NCBI GenBank assembly: GCA_003693705.1
Contig: RBZT01000782.1
Location: forward strand, 1 to 22,299
DNA length: 22,299 nucleotides
Source of the DNA: Polymyxa betae
Taxonomy: Eukaryota > Endomyxa > Phytomyxea > Plasmodiophorida > Plasmodiophoridae
Direction: 5' to 3'
In this document: piece after piece, positions 7,614-16,109 of the stretch
Layout: each line of letters begins with the position of its first letter
How positions within the stretch are numbered: the first letter of the stretch is position 1
Program-made: the position numbers and the translations under genes
Notes under the pieces: generated by a model
Seen by the model: only the letters and a program-made list of their open reading frames with translations
Told to the model about the DNA's origin: nothing
The model's database searches: none

Positions 7614-8594
7614 ATGAACTTTGTGACGCTGGAGACGGCTGACCAACGCCCTCTCTTGCAGGAACGCCGCACAGCGTCCCGCTGTACTCCGCGTATATCC
7701 ATCCAGGCCGTCGTACTAACCCTGGCGGTCGCGATCTTCGTCGCCGTCCCATGTCTGCTGCTGTATTCGACGCATTCGACGCCGATCGCGTACACGACGC
7801 CATTCCCTCGAATCATCCAGCTGGCGGCGTTGAAGCGAACGGCCGCCGCCGATCGCCGCTGCGTCAACGCGCCCGTACTCGCCCACGTCCGCGAGTTCTT
7901 CCAATCGGACGAGACCCCGACCCGATCCACGGAGATCATCACCGCCCTATCACAGACCATGCGTAACAATCGCTGCGCCCGATTCGTCCTGGTCGTCTCG
8001 GACCCCGAATATCTCCGCGACATTCGCCCGCTCCAGGACCAGTACGACGTCGACGTGGATGTGTGGCTGACCCCGGCCGAACTCACGTATGATATGTTGA
8101 TGTTGGCGACCCAGAAGACGGACCCGCGCGGCCTCTTCGTCATTAGTACGGCGGATGTGGTGATTCCGGATACGACGCCGCTGCTCAGCGCTTGTCCGAA
8201 GGCGCTCGCGGACGCCGCGAACCTGATGGCCGTCTCGAGACGGGACCTCGGTGATCCGGACTGTGCCAAGTATAAGGTCGTGCAGAGCGCCGATGTGTTC
8301 ATCGGGAACGCGACGATGATCGACGAGTTTGTGTTACAGAACACACGTTTCTCGCCACGTTACTGGGGTGTTGAAAATGTGGTTATGTGGGCTCTGTTAC
8401 ATGGACAGAATACTCTGTATAATCTTTGTCCATATATGGATGTTGTGCATCATCATGCAACACGAAGTGCGAAAATTTCGGCAGGAAGAATTCGAATCAA
8501 TCACGGAGATAATAATTCGGGAAATTGGAGACCTGATCTATCTGAAATATGTGATATCAATATGCTGGAACAGAAATATCCCAAAAATCACTAA
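7614..8594 (+). CDS. type II membrane glycosyltransferase-like protein (326 aa)
   Basis: The start is the first ATG of the frame (7614); the frame itself opens at a TTG 51 bp earlier. Residues 1-28 form a short basic cytosolic tail, 29-52 a single membrane anchor (VVLTLAVAIFVAVPCLLL), and the rest is lumenal. The catalytic-like domain shows FVISTADVVI (about 175-184, in the place where related transferases have a nucleotide-sugar-binding ANADI/DxD-type strand), LMAVSRRD (204-211), SADVFIG (225-231), RYWGVENVVMWALL (249-262) and LCPYMDVVHHHATR (271-284). This order (strand with Asp, ALSRWD-like, D-x-WIF-like, G-x-x-N/E, CP...YH.H) is that of a family of Golgi-type nucleotide-diphospho-sugar transferases. 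Substrate and linkage cannot be told. The gene is single-exon. Codons up to about residue 240 are strongly GC-rich, while the last 85 are AT-rich. It sits inside the two-TM gene cluster with no obvious functional tie. Confidence 0.65.
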   Translation: MNFVTLETADQRPLLQERRTASRCTPRISIQAVVLTLAVAIFVAVPCLLLYSTHSTPIAYTTPFPRIIQLAALKRTAAADRRCVNAPVLAHVREFFQSDETPTRSTEIITALSQTMRNNRCARFVLVVSDPEYLRDIRPLQDQYDVDVDVWLTPAELTYDMLMLATQKTDPRGLFVISTADVVIPDTTPLLSACPKALADAANLMAVSRRDLGDPDCAKYKVVQSADVFIGNATMIDEFVLQNTRFSPRYWGVENVVMWALLHGQNTLYNLCPYMDVVHHHATRSAKISAGRIRINHGDNNSGNWRPDLSEICDINMLEQKYPKNH

Positions 8595-8739
8595 ATCAAA
8601 CTAATAAGCTTTTGTAATTTTTCAATCGTTATACTCAGGAGACCTGATCTATATGTGATATCAATATGTTGGAACAGAAATATCCCAAAAATCACTAAAT
8701 TAAACTGAGAAACTTTTGTAATTTTTTATCCTCATACTG
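8527..8739 (+). repeat. tandem duplication of the gene's 3' end
   Basis: Bases 8527-8637 (last 22 codons, stop and start of the 3' UTR) are repeated at 8638-8739. They share GGAGACCTGATCTAT, GTGATATCAATATG and CAGAAATATCCCAAAAATCA. The second copy has lost 9 bases near its start and several substitutions separate the two. The functional stop is in the first copy. Confidence 0.93.
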
Positions 8740-10380
8740 ATCACCAACGGACAATCTTCTCATCGGATGCTTCGACGATTCAAGCAATATCGAAAGTTTT
8801 AGTATGGTATCCGTCACCTTAACTCGACACAGTTACTAAGGAGCCACGGAAATTTGGAACTCGTCCCTCATTTTTATAAAAAGGCAGAATCAAAAAGCAT
8901 GCATCGACAGATCTCGTCAAGACACATCGAACCATGCATTCAGATTTTAGATTTTCAAAATATTGACGGACTTTATTCACTATAAAGCTAGTATGTCGGA
9001 CTTTTTGGAAATTTCTATCGAGCATATTTATCATCCCAAGTCGCGCACTTATAATGTATCAACAAAATGCGCCACTGGCGCATTTTTTAGTCATCACAGA
9101 GGGAAAATTGAAACAGTGTCGAGTCAAGATGGCGGGTACCATACGTTTTTGTGAAGATTATTAGTAAATACAGAGTACTGATCTGAAATGTCAAAAAATC
9201 AAGTTGATAACGACAGACGATCATAGCGCATTTGGGTCAGTCAGATGAATCGGGTTCCGGGATACCTTTCAATAGCCAGAGAGGAAAGCGCCCATCCCAT
9301 TATGCTGTAAGCAAATCTTTTCGACAATTCGAGAGCGTAATTGGAAGATATGGAAGCCCAGATAAGATTGTCGAAGTTAAGTGAACTCGTTTGTTTTATG
9401 AATTTCAAGCAATAAAGCCTCGATTGTGTCGCAAAACATGAATGTGAATTTGATCTGGATTTATAGGGACGCCGATAACCTTATACAAACGCTGGATATT
9501 GATTTTTCTAGTGGAAATTGTTACCCTGGCGATCGTCGAGATAGGCACCAGGACCTATCATTCTGAGTTGCTTAGAAATATTGACAAAATCGGAGAAAAG
9601 TGGAGAGAGTTCGCCATCTCTTTAACACTATGGTACTATATACGACATTTCACCAGCATTATGATGATGGGATCAGACTTAACAGAATTCGACAAGTTGT
9701 TTGATAAGTTTCGAAGTGGCAATAAATGTTGTTGGAAATCGTAAAAGGACCCGAATAAACTCTGGATGCAGAGTCGACATTGGCATTCACGGTGAAAGCG
9801 TCGCGACACCAACCTGAAGACTCTTTGGCATCACAATATTGAGAGATCTCAGCTAGTGGAATGCCTGGCCGGTCTGCATGCTGGGTCAGTTTCATTGACA
9901 TTCGCGACCTTCAGCTATGGAACCACTCATCGGTGAAATTTGAAAGGTTTCTTTATCGAATTTTTATAAAAAAAACTTCTTGTTTTAATATTTACGGTAA
10001 TTTTCCTTTTTGGAACAAAGGTTTTTGTTTTATTTACAATTGGACAAATGGATAAACTGCGCGAGCAATTTTGAAAAACGGTTCCTGAAACTTTTGTGAT
10101 GGAATTGTACTGAAATTGCTGGACGCATTGGTTGAATGTTTGAGTAGTTTATTGCCAATAATTTTGGTTATCTGCCAGCCTGTTTGTATGCCAAGACGGC
10201 TAACAGTCAAGATAAATTCTTTCAATTTGCGATGTTATTGTTTTCGCCAGCTCGGCCAGGTCAGAATTGCATTAACGTCGTTGCGCAAGAACGCTTAAAT
10301 CCAGATCGATGGAAATCTTCAATTTCTCACTATTTGAAGAGTCCTTCATAATCCTACGCCTTTCGTCCCTTCCTGTTGTA
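8740..10380. other. 1.6-kb AT-rich interval without a convincing gene
   Basis: Frames of 60-80 codons occur (for example around 9499-9744 and 10116-10298). They lack ATG starts or recognisable motifs and are not flanked by good splice sites. The only distinct structure is the hairpin at 9064. Confidence 0.35.
9064..9091 (+). other. perfect 10-bp hairpin followed by a T run
   Basis: AAAATGCGCC, ACT, GGCGCATTTT is an exact inverted repeat with a 3-base loop, followed by TT. It looks like a bacterial intrinsic terminator, but the setting is eukaryotic. It could be a short Pol III terminator context or chance. Confidence 0.5.
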
Positions 10381-10442
10381 ACTAAGGCAATGATCAGCAG
10401 GAAACGGTTTCAGACCGCCACAATCTCTCGGTCGCCGAATTC

Positions 10443-10504
10443 GATGAACTGTCGGAGGTGAAACCACACAATCCGCTGACGTATAGGCTGGACGTACTGG
10501 ACCC
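10443..10504 (+). promoter_or_regulatory. conserved upstream block of family member C
   Basis: GATGAACTGTCGGAGGT (10443-10459) and CTGGACGTACTGGACCC (10488-10504) match the blocks ahead of members A, B and D. The distance from the first block to the ATG is 62 bp, as in member D. Confidence 0.5.
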
Positions 10505-10881
10505 ATGACTCACGATCAGCGAGGACTAAGAGTCACTCCATCAAACGACCATGCAGCAGTATGTATGGACCGCGGTCCCTATGATATGATCGTACCCGCC
10601 CCGAGACTCGGACGTGACCCAGTGTTTACCGGGGTGTTCGGCGATGCTTTTGTGTTGACCATCAATGTTGAACTTGTTCGCGGCGTTCTTGTTCTATATT
10701 GGATTTGCACAAACGAAAGGAGAGGTTGCTGCTGAAATTATATCATTCGGGTTCGTTGAGGCATGAACGAGATCTGGCTACAAGCGTGTCTGACGATGAT
10801 CATAGAGCGGGGATTCTGTTCGCGATCTTGGGACTATCGGTGTGGGTGATGGCGTTCAGAATTGCAACCGATTCGAGCTAA
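10505..10881 (+). pseudogene. small two-TM membrane protein family, member C, frameshifted
   Basis: The ATG at 10505 lies at the family position. The signature is eroded: DRGPYDMIVPAPR replaces DRRPEICAIVVPAP, although the DNA remains close (GGACCGCGGTCCC, ATGATCGTACCCGCCCCG). The first frame ends at a TGA (10733). A different frame carries the family-like hydrophobic part LFAAFLFYIGFAQTKGEV up to 10750, and this frame has its own stop at 10656, so a shift lies between 10659 and 10732. An intron of 55 bp (10751-10805; donor GTTCGT, weaker than in the other members) again falls in phase 2. Exon 2, 10806-10881, reads GILFAILGLSVWVMAF and ends in TDSS. Either this is a decaying copy or one base is wrong in the assembly. 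Confidence 0.6.
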
Positions 10882-11062
10882 TGACGTGATGAGCGAGGCT
10901 GATTTCCAGAGCCCAGATATTGTTACCCAATTATATGTCAGTAATGATCGAGTTCTTAATAAGATCCCCAAAACTCGAAATCTGTGGACACTGTGTTTTC
11001 CAAGAAGAAATGTTGGCTGTTAATCAATTTGTGTTCAGTAATCGCGATTTCAGCAGTTCGAA

Positions 11063-11191
11063 CATTGAACGGAATTTGAGAATTGAATTTATCTTTTCAG
11101 TGGTTACGAGTAGCGATCGTCATGAGGTCAAACTTTCGATTCAGGAACCCATTGAATAGCGGAAGCTGCAATATCGTGGACGTACTGGACC
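11063..11191 (+). repeat. 5'-flank relic of the two-TM family
   Basis: GAACGGAATTTGAGAATTGAATTT (from 11066) resembles the flank of member B (AACGGAATTGATGAATTTT). The exact pre-start motif CGTGGACGTACTGGACC follows at 11175-11191, but no coding signature comes after it. Further upstream, ATATTGTTACCC (10917) is also shared with the A-B intergenic region (ATATTGTTACCC near 5658). This looks like the head of another copy whose coding part is gone. Confidence 0.45.
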
Positions 11192-12120
11192 ATATCAGTA
11201 GGTTAAATACAGCTGGACCTTCCATCGTTTCATATTTTTGAGTCAATCGTCTCTATCACTTCATTACTGGTTTCCCAGCATTCCCAATGTGTCGAGCAAT
11301 GTATCGACTTGAAGTCGTTATGCTTTTGCAAGAAATTTCGCCATAAACTTATTTGCGTATAGAGAGCGTCGTTAAAACTGTTCGGTTTTAGCTTTTTGTT
11401 TTGTTTTTTTCTGTATTTTTTAGTTGTTCTTTGAACTTGGGAGATTTCAGAAGTTGATATTTAACAGTTTCTCGTTGACGATTACAATGTCGATCTATAT
11501 CGCTCCCTGCCTAATTATGTAAAATGTGCTCTTGCCAAAGTACGACCTGTTCGTACTCTGTTTAATAAAGAGCTGTTTTCATATAGCAAGTGATTCTGGT
11601 TATCATCACCCATCTGTGTCGGAAAACAGCCTTCTATCAGTGGCTGTCAATTTGGATATACTGTAACGTTGCTAAGGTCTCTGTTGGGCTTCCAAATATC
11701 TTCTGTAATTTTTGTTTCTCTAATTGTTAAATACAAGTTTGTATGATGAGACTAAGAGATCATGATCAGTGACATCTGCATCTATCGCTTCGCTTTCTGT
11801 AATTTCTCCTGTGTGGCTGGGAATGAAGTGAGGGTCACCTTCATGATCTTCGCTCAGTTCTGCCAGCTTTTCGGCTACATCGTTTACTATTGCAATGATA
11901 TATATATATATACTTGTATGGGAATGCCAATTGTTGCAGGCAGGAGAGTGAATCCGTCATCAATACCAGATTGTAGAGCTCGAATTTCTGTTTCTTAGCT
12001 CGATGTCACATTTTTTATCTCTAGTTGAGTATGAATTTCAGTATTACTTTGTGGGTTTTGGGGTCAGAAATATGCAATAAAGAAGCAGCTCCATTAGTGA
12101 AATCAGTGATGTTTTTTTTC
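11192..12120. other. AT-rich interval without a gene
   Basis: No supported coding sequence. It contains T-rich tracts near 11390-11425 and a (TA)6 microsatellite at about 11900-11912. Confidence 0.35.
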
Positions 12121-12130
12121 CATTTAGATG

Positions 12131-12192
12131 GATGAATATCGGAGAATCGCAAGAAACCGATCCGGAGGGTAGCCGGGGGCGTACTGGACCCC
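12131..12192 (+). promoter_or_regulatory. conserved upstream block of family member D
   Basis: GATGAATATCGGAG (12131-12144) follows a T-rich run ending in TTTAG. GGGGGCGTACTGGACCCC (12175-12192) runs right up to the ATG. This is the closest match to the motif in the left copia LTR. Confidence 0.5.
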
Positions 12193-12564
12193 ATGCCAGC
12201 ACAGGATGTTCCATCAGTCCATATCCTATTCTCACCAGAGCCCGATCGACGCCCGGAAATCTGCCAGATCGTCGTACCCGCCCCGCCCCCATCACGTCGT
12301 CCGCGAACGTGCGCGAGAATCGTCCTGGCTTCAGCAATGACAGTTGCTGGAGCCGGGATCAACGCATTTGCGGTCTATGATATCTATTGGGGTTGTGGTG
12401 AGCTGGGGCGTTCGTCTATGAATGCAGGTAGCGGTATAGCGTGAGTTCTGTTGCCAGAGGCGATCTGATTGCTGTATTGAAGTGTGATTTACAGAGTGGG
12501 TATTACTATGGCGATTATGGGGATAATGCTCTGGGCTTTGGCTTTAAGGGTTCTAATACATTGA
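12193..12564 (+). CDS. small two-TM membrane protein, unknown family, member D (2 exons)
   Basis: Exon 1 is 12193-12440, the intron 12441-12494 (54 bp, GTGAGT...TTACAG) and exon 2 12495-12564, phase 2, giving 105 residues. The signature is DVPSVHILFSPEPDRRP followed by EICQIVVPAP (residues 5-31). A Pro/Arg hinge is followed by hydrophobic segment 1 (about 42-66), the loop WGCGELGRSSMNAGSG and segment 2 (about 81-104). It is the same size and has the same splice position as members A and B, although it is 6 kb away from them, on the same strand. Its N-terminus is four residues shorter. The 3' end faces the minus-strand gene at 12614, only 50 bp away. Function unknown. Confidence 0.7.
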
Positions 12565-12613
12565 TAACACAATATGTTTGGCATCTCTCAGGATCATAGA
12601 GAGTGATGAATTT

Positions 12614-13228
12614 CTATCCTATCTTCGACCGCATCTGGACGTGAACGCCTCGGGAATATTTGATGTCGTCATCGCTGTTGAAGCCTTCGGAATTCGTAGC
12701 AGGCGTACTGTTACGAAAAGGAAGGTTATGAAGTGATGATGAACGAGACATTTTAATAGTAAATATTGAGGGCGTAGCAGCGTTCTTGGATCTGAATCTC
12801 GTTGAGGCTGTGTCCGGCAGCTCGCTTGCATGCGCGGCCACCAGCCATTGCTGGGCTGGGCGCTTGAACTTGCTGCGTAGCCCACCCAGCCTTTTTGTTT
12901 CTTGCCCTTTATCATGGCCCACCTCTGCTTGACCACCGCCTCCATTGTTCCAATTAGAGTACCCATGACGGTAACAAAAGTCAAGTAAGACATCATCAAT
13001 ATTCCCGATAGATCAGAACGGTGTTGATAGATCACAGTGGCAATGTTCGATTCGTAAACGAAGCAAAAGCATCTGGAATAATTGAAGTTTTTTATCATTA
13101 TGGCCTGAATCTGAATAACCACAAAAAATTGCATAATGAATCAGAGGAATGTAGGTTGAGAACGCACAAGAAGGACGGTCAGCGTGACGCCTTGATCAAG
13201 TGAATAAAAACCGATAAACAATGGCAGA
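12614..13228 (-). CDS. 3' exons of a multi-pass membrane protein with a Ser-rich tail
   Basis: Three exons fit in one frame on the minus strand. Exon A runs from about 13228 to 13168 (LPLFIGFYSLDQGVTLTVLL). The intron 13167-13111 is 57 bp (GTGCGT...TTCAG). Exon B is 13110-12923 (phase 0 in, phase 2 out; ATVIYQHRSD, then the membrane segment ILMMSYLTFVTVMGTLIG). The intron 12922-12873 is 50 bp (GTGGGC...ACGCAG). Exon C is 12872-12614, a basic then Ser/Asn-rich tail ending MRSKIG. Both introns match the size used elsewhere in the window and the second joins two otherwise unconnected frames, which supports the model. The 5' end of exon A could not be fixed and no start codon was found, so this may be a truncated gene. 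A receptor- or channel-like protein with a C-terminal cytosolic tail is possible but not shown. Confidence 0.42.
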
Positions 13229-13940
13229 GTATAGCAATTTCACTACCGATCAGGCTTCAGAACATACTTGTAAATGCTTAAATACAATAAATTGAATGTT
13301 TTTGAATCTAATAGATAAACATTTGTCTGTCTTCAACCGCAGTGGAATCACTTCAGTTCCGTTTTTTCTGGGAAATCGCTTCTAATCCCTTCTTCTGGCC
13401 TTCTCGCTAGATCATAGGGTCAGGCGGTTTTCGATGATCACAGTCCGAAGCGGCTTGTCTCGATAGAACTTCCGTTTAGAGAAATTGCGTTCGCAATATC
13501 TTCTGCATCACTGCTCAAGTTCGGAAAAAGTCACTGAAAAATTCAATACAAATTGATACACAGGGTTGGCTGGCCACTGCTGTCCCGAGAATGTGAATTT
13601 ATGAACGTATACAATTGAGCTCGACAGGTTCAGACTCATTTCTTTTTGACCAAATTCTTCCAGACGACAGCGTGTCGACTTCCTCGATGCGAAATTGCTT
13701 TCTGCAAAGTAGGCTTATAAGCAGGGGAATCTCTGTTTACCATTCGATACCACTATTCAAGCAATATAATTGGCGAAGAATGAAAGCCTGATGGATTTGA
13801 ATTTTTTTTTATTCGACCAATTACAAATACTACATGGCGAGAAAAGGAAAAAAAAATGTTGGCATCTGAAACTGATTAAGACATTTCAAACACGAATTTT
13901 GATTTATAGGTTTCTAATTCACTAATAGGATATTTATTAT
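13229..13940. other. no gene seen
   Basis: AT-rich sequence with no supported exon on either strand. Poly-T and poly-A tracts at 13801-13812 and 13847-13857. Earlier exons of the minus-strand membrane protein would be expected here, but I found none. Confidence 0.3.
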
Positions 13941-14774
13941 TTATCTCTGCTCTAAAGCCTTCCTTGCAATCATCTTGTACAGACCCACCATATCAACAGG
14001 CTTTCCAGTATCAGATAACAGCTCAAATTTCTCCGTCATGTTCGTCAGAAATTCCAATGTCACTCTATCCTTGATTTTCACGATAATGTCTCCCATAAAT
14101 CGAATAAATGCAGCAGATTTGGAATCCCCTTTCACTTGGAGATGGTTTTTTCGGCCGAATTCGTCATCCCGAAGGCCAGTACAAAACCAGAAAGCGGCGA
14201 AAATCTTGATCAAAATCGGCAGGTTTGGATTCTTCAAAATCGCTAGAATTTCGTTTTCCTCGAATTGGAAGAAGAGGTCCGATTTAGTTAGAATTTGGAA
14301 TAAACCAATATTTTGACTTTTCAATAATTTCTGTGTGGTTAATGGCAGCTGAAATCGTTTACAGAATATCAGCGCCGCCATCCACGATTGATTGGTGAAA
14401 TTCAGAGTAGCCATATACCCATCAATGACTTTCAAAATCGATTCCGAAATCATAAAGTCGGCTATTACGGCGACCTCGAAGAGCTGATGCGGACGCAGCG
14501 GGCACTGATCTGTTTCGTTATAACAAGCGCTGAGGAAGGCTTCGAAAGCTTCGAGTGCATCCACTTCAAAACAGCAAAGATCCCTGGAGATCTCCAACTT
14601 CGGCAGCGAAATATACACCGAGAAGGCGTCGCCCGGCGACATTTGCGTCATTGGCGACCGAAGAAACTCGCGCACATATTGACTGTTTGGAACCAGAACG
14701 TCGCGATGGACATGAAAAGTGACGCCATCAACGCATAGCTGCAGATCAGTGGATGCGAGGTTGTTCAGTTCCAT
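13941..14774 (-). CDS. BTB/POZ domain protein (277 aa)
   Basis: The start is ATG 14774, because the BTB fold begins at once: STDLQLCVDGVTFHVHRDVL at residues 8-27, the D-x-x-x-x-x-G-x-x-F-x-x-H-R-x-x-L core of the family. It is followed by SQYVREFL and the later FEAFLSACYN and QLFEVAVIADF helices (to about residue 125). The remaining 150 residues are helical and resemble a BACK-like extension with no kelch repeats or DNA-binding domain. The frame stays open for 78 codons upstream to 15008, but that part is Pro/Arg/Ser-rich, very GC-rich and contains a perfect inverted repeat, so it is probably leader. Many proteins of this kind are cullin-3 adaptors or dimerising scaffolds; the partner is unknown. 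Single exon. T-rich stretches flank the 3' end. Confidence 0.8.
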   Translation of the reverse strand: MELNNLASTDLQLCVDGVTFHVHRDVLVPNSQYVREFLRSPMTQMSPGDAFSVYISLPKLEISRDLCCFEVDALEAFEAFLSACYNETDQCPLRPHQLFEVAVIADFMISESILKVIDGYMATLNFTNQSWMAALIFCKRFQLPLTTQKLLKSQNIGLFQILTKSDLFFQFEENEILAILKNPNLPILIKIFAAFWFCTGLRDDEFGRKNHLQVKGDSKSAAFIRFMGDIIVKIKDRVTLEFLTNMTEKFELLSDTGKPVDMVGLYKMIARKALEQR

Positions 14775-14878
14775 GAATTCAGAAGACGATTGAGATTGGT
14801 TTGGCCTCGTCTGTGTCTTTGGATAAAGCGTAACCCGATGATCATCAGACCAAGGGCTATGAGGTATGTAAAGGCATA

Positions 14879-14897
14879 GGGGAGGCGCGGCCTCCCC
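14879..14897. repeat. GC-rich perfect inverted repeat in the BTB gene leader
   Basis: GGGGAGGC, GCG, GCCTCCCC forms an 8-bp stem with a 3-base loop. The surrounding 14879-14965 is far more GC-rich than its neighbourhood and shares the string GGCGCGGCCT with the repeats at 19500. Confidence 0.6.
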
Positions 14898-15008
14898 CGC
14901 GTATTCTGATTCTTCTCTCTCGCGTGAGGGGTACGCGGCCTTTAGGGCTGGCTCCGGCCTCGTTGAGGTCTTGAGGAGAGCAGGCCTCCATCCAAGTCGC
15001 CAACCCAA

Positions 15009-15526
15009 CCGACTTAATCAGGATTCAGGAAAGTCTGATGCCATTGGAGTCTACATAAGGTAAAACAAGCGACGCGAGTGAATTACGTCGATTTCAGTGT
15101 CGGCTTTCGTCGTGTATGCAAAGCCGTTATCGATGCTAGTTCAATAAACGACATTCCGCTTGGCTCTACCTTATGATGATTTTACTTTCTGAAGAATATA
15201 TTAGATTCCATTTTATTTAGTGATCGTGCTGTAATTGTTCTAGAGATGGCATGGGTTTTGCGAAATTACTGGTCTATTGGGTTTGAAAGCTTATGGTTTA
15301 TGATCCATGATATTTTTTGTAGCATTATCATTCCTATTCAATTAGTCTGGTTCGCGAGAAAGTGTATTAAGCACAGATGAGACACTGAATGCAAGGCAAT
15401 GAGATAGAGTATAAATCTATTAGCTTTTGAAGATGTAATCGTAGTATCGAAGCAGTATTCAAAGCACCAAGCGTATTACTTGCCAAACAGAATTCGTTGA
15501 CTATAGGCCCTGCCAATTCTTTTCAG
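15009..15526. other. no gene seen upstream of the BTB gene
   Basis: Mixed AT-rich sequence. The left end is the likely promoter of the BTB gene. No coding sequence could be supported. Confidence 0.3.
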
Positions 15527-15719
15527 GTCTCATGCCGATGCGATACATCTGAAGACAGACAACCGCTGTCTTTCACGAATAAATGAATGGCCGACAAACA
15601 GTGACGACGGGTTTCTGGACATTAAGACATGGATGTCGAAGTTCGCTACCAAATTAGTCGCCATTAACGATGGCAAGTCGGTGAACAGCACAGCTATCTA
15701 TTCACAGAAAATTTCATAA
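15527..15719 (+). CDS. possible terminal exon of an unidentified gene (63 codons)
   Basis: A strong acceptor (AATTCTTTTCAG) is followed by an open frame of 63 residues to a TAA. It has ordinary protein composition: LKTDNRCLSRINEWP early, WMSKFATKLVAINDGK later. There is no ATG near its beginning and I found no upstream exon, so it may be an orphan exon, a relic, or chance. No family is recognised. Confidence 0.22.
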
Positions 15720-16109
15720 TACAATCGCACCACACCTAAGGTCAGTTGTCTCAATGGATCGACGAAGCGAAGTCTCTTTCGTTTTAGAAGAAAGAAGCTA
15801 GCCCTGCCTCATAGGCTGGAGCATTACAGTCTACTCCTTGCGCCGGTTGGAGAGTGATTCATCAAATGCTAAACTGATAAGCTCCACGGGCAAACGAAAA
15901 AGAAAGCAAGCTTCGAATGTTCCAACAGAACTGCGCAGTCACGCATGTTTCCTTCCAACGTTGCTTTGAAAAACTGCGCTCACCAACTCAAATTATGTTC
16001 GGTATGATTTCGGCGGAGCCTCTTGACGTTACCCTCTTCCCTTTTGCACTTACGGGCGGCGGCCGACGGGAGCCGGGAGTGTGTTGGCATTTGGTTATCA
16101 CCGAATCAG
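15720..16109. other. upstream region of the calreticulin gene
   Basis: No coding sequence is supported. The last 90 bp before the start are GC-rich (GGGCGGCGGCCGACGGGAGC). I searched by eye for a CCAAT-N9-CCACG ER-stress element and did not find one. Confidence 0.35.

Noticed and set aside
7559-8344. 261-codon minus-strand frame opposite the transferase gene
   Set aside because: A shadow of GC-rich codons; the plus-strand frame carries the anchor and conserved domain motifs.
9499-9744. 81-codon plus-strand frame with a hydrophobic start
   Set aside because: It opens at TTG, has no family similarity to the two-TM proteins and no motif; left as unproven.
11900-11912. TA microsatellite
   Set aside because: Simple repeat without associated structure.
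14775-15008. 78-codon N-terminal extension of the BTB protein
   Set aside because: Low-complexity Pro/Arg/Ser translation of a GC-rich repeat-like leader; the BTB fold begins right after the ATG at 14774.
16023-16109. Upstream start for calreticulin
   Set aside because: Translation from 16023 would bury the signal peptide; ATG ATG at 16110/16113 begins it directly.
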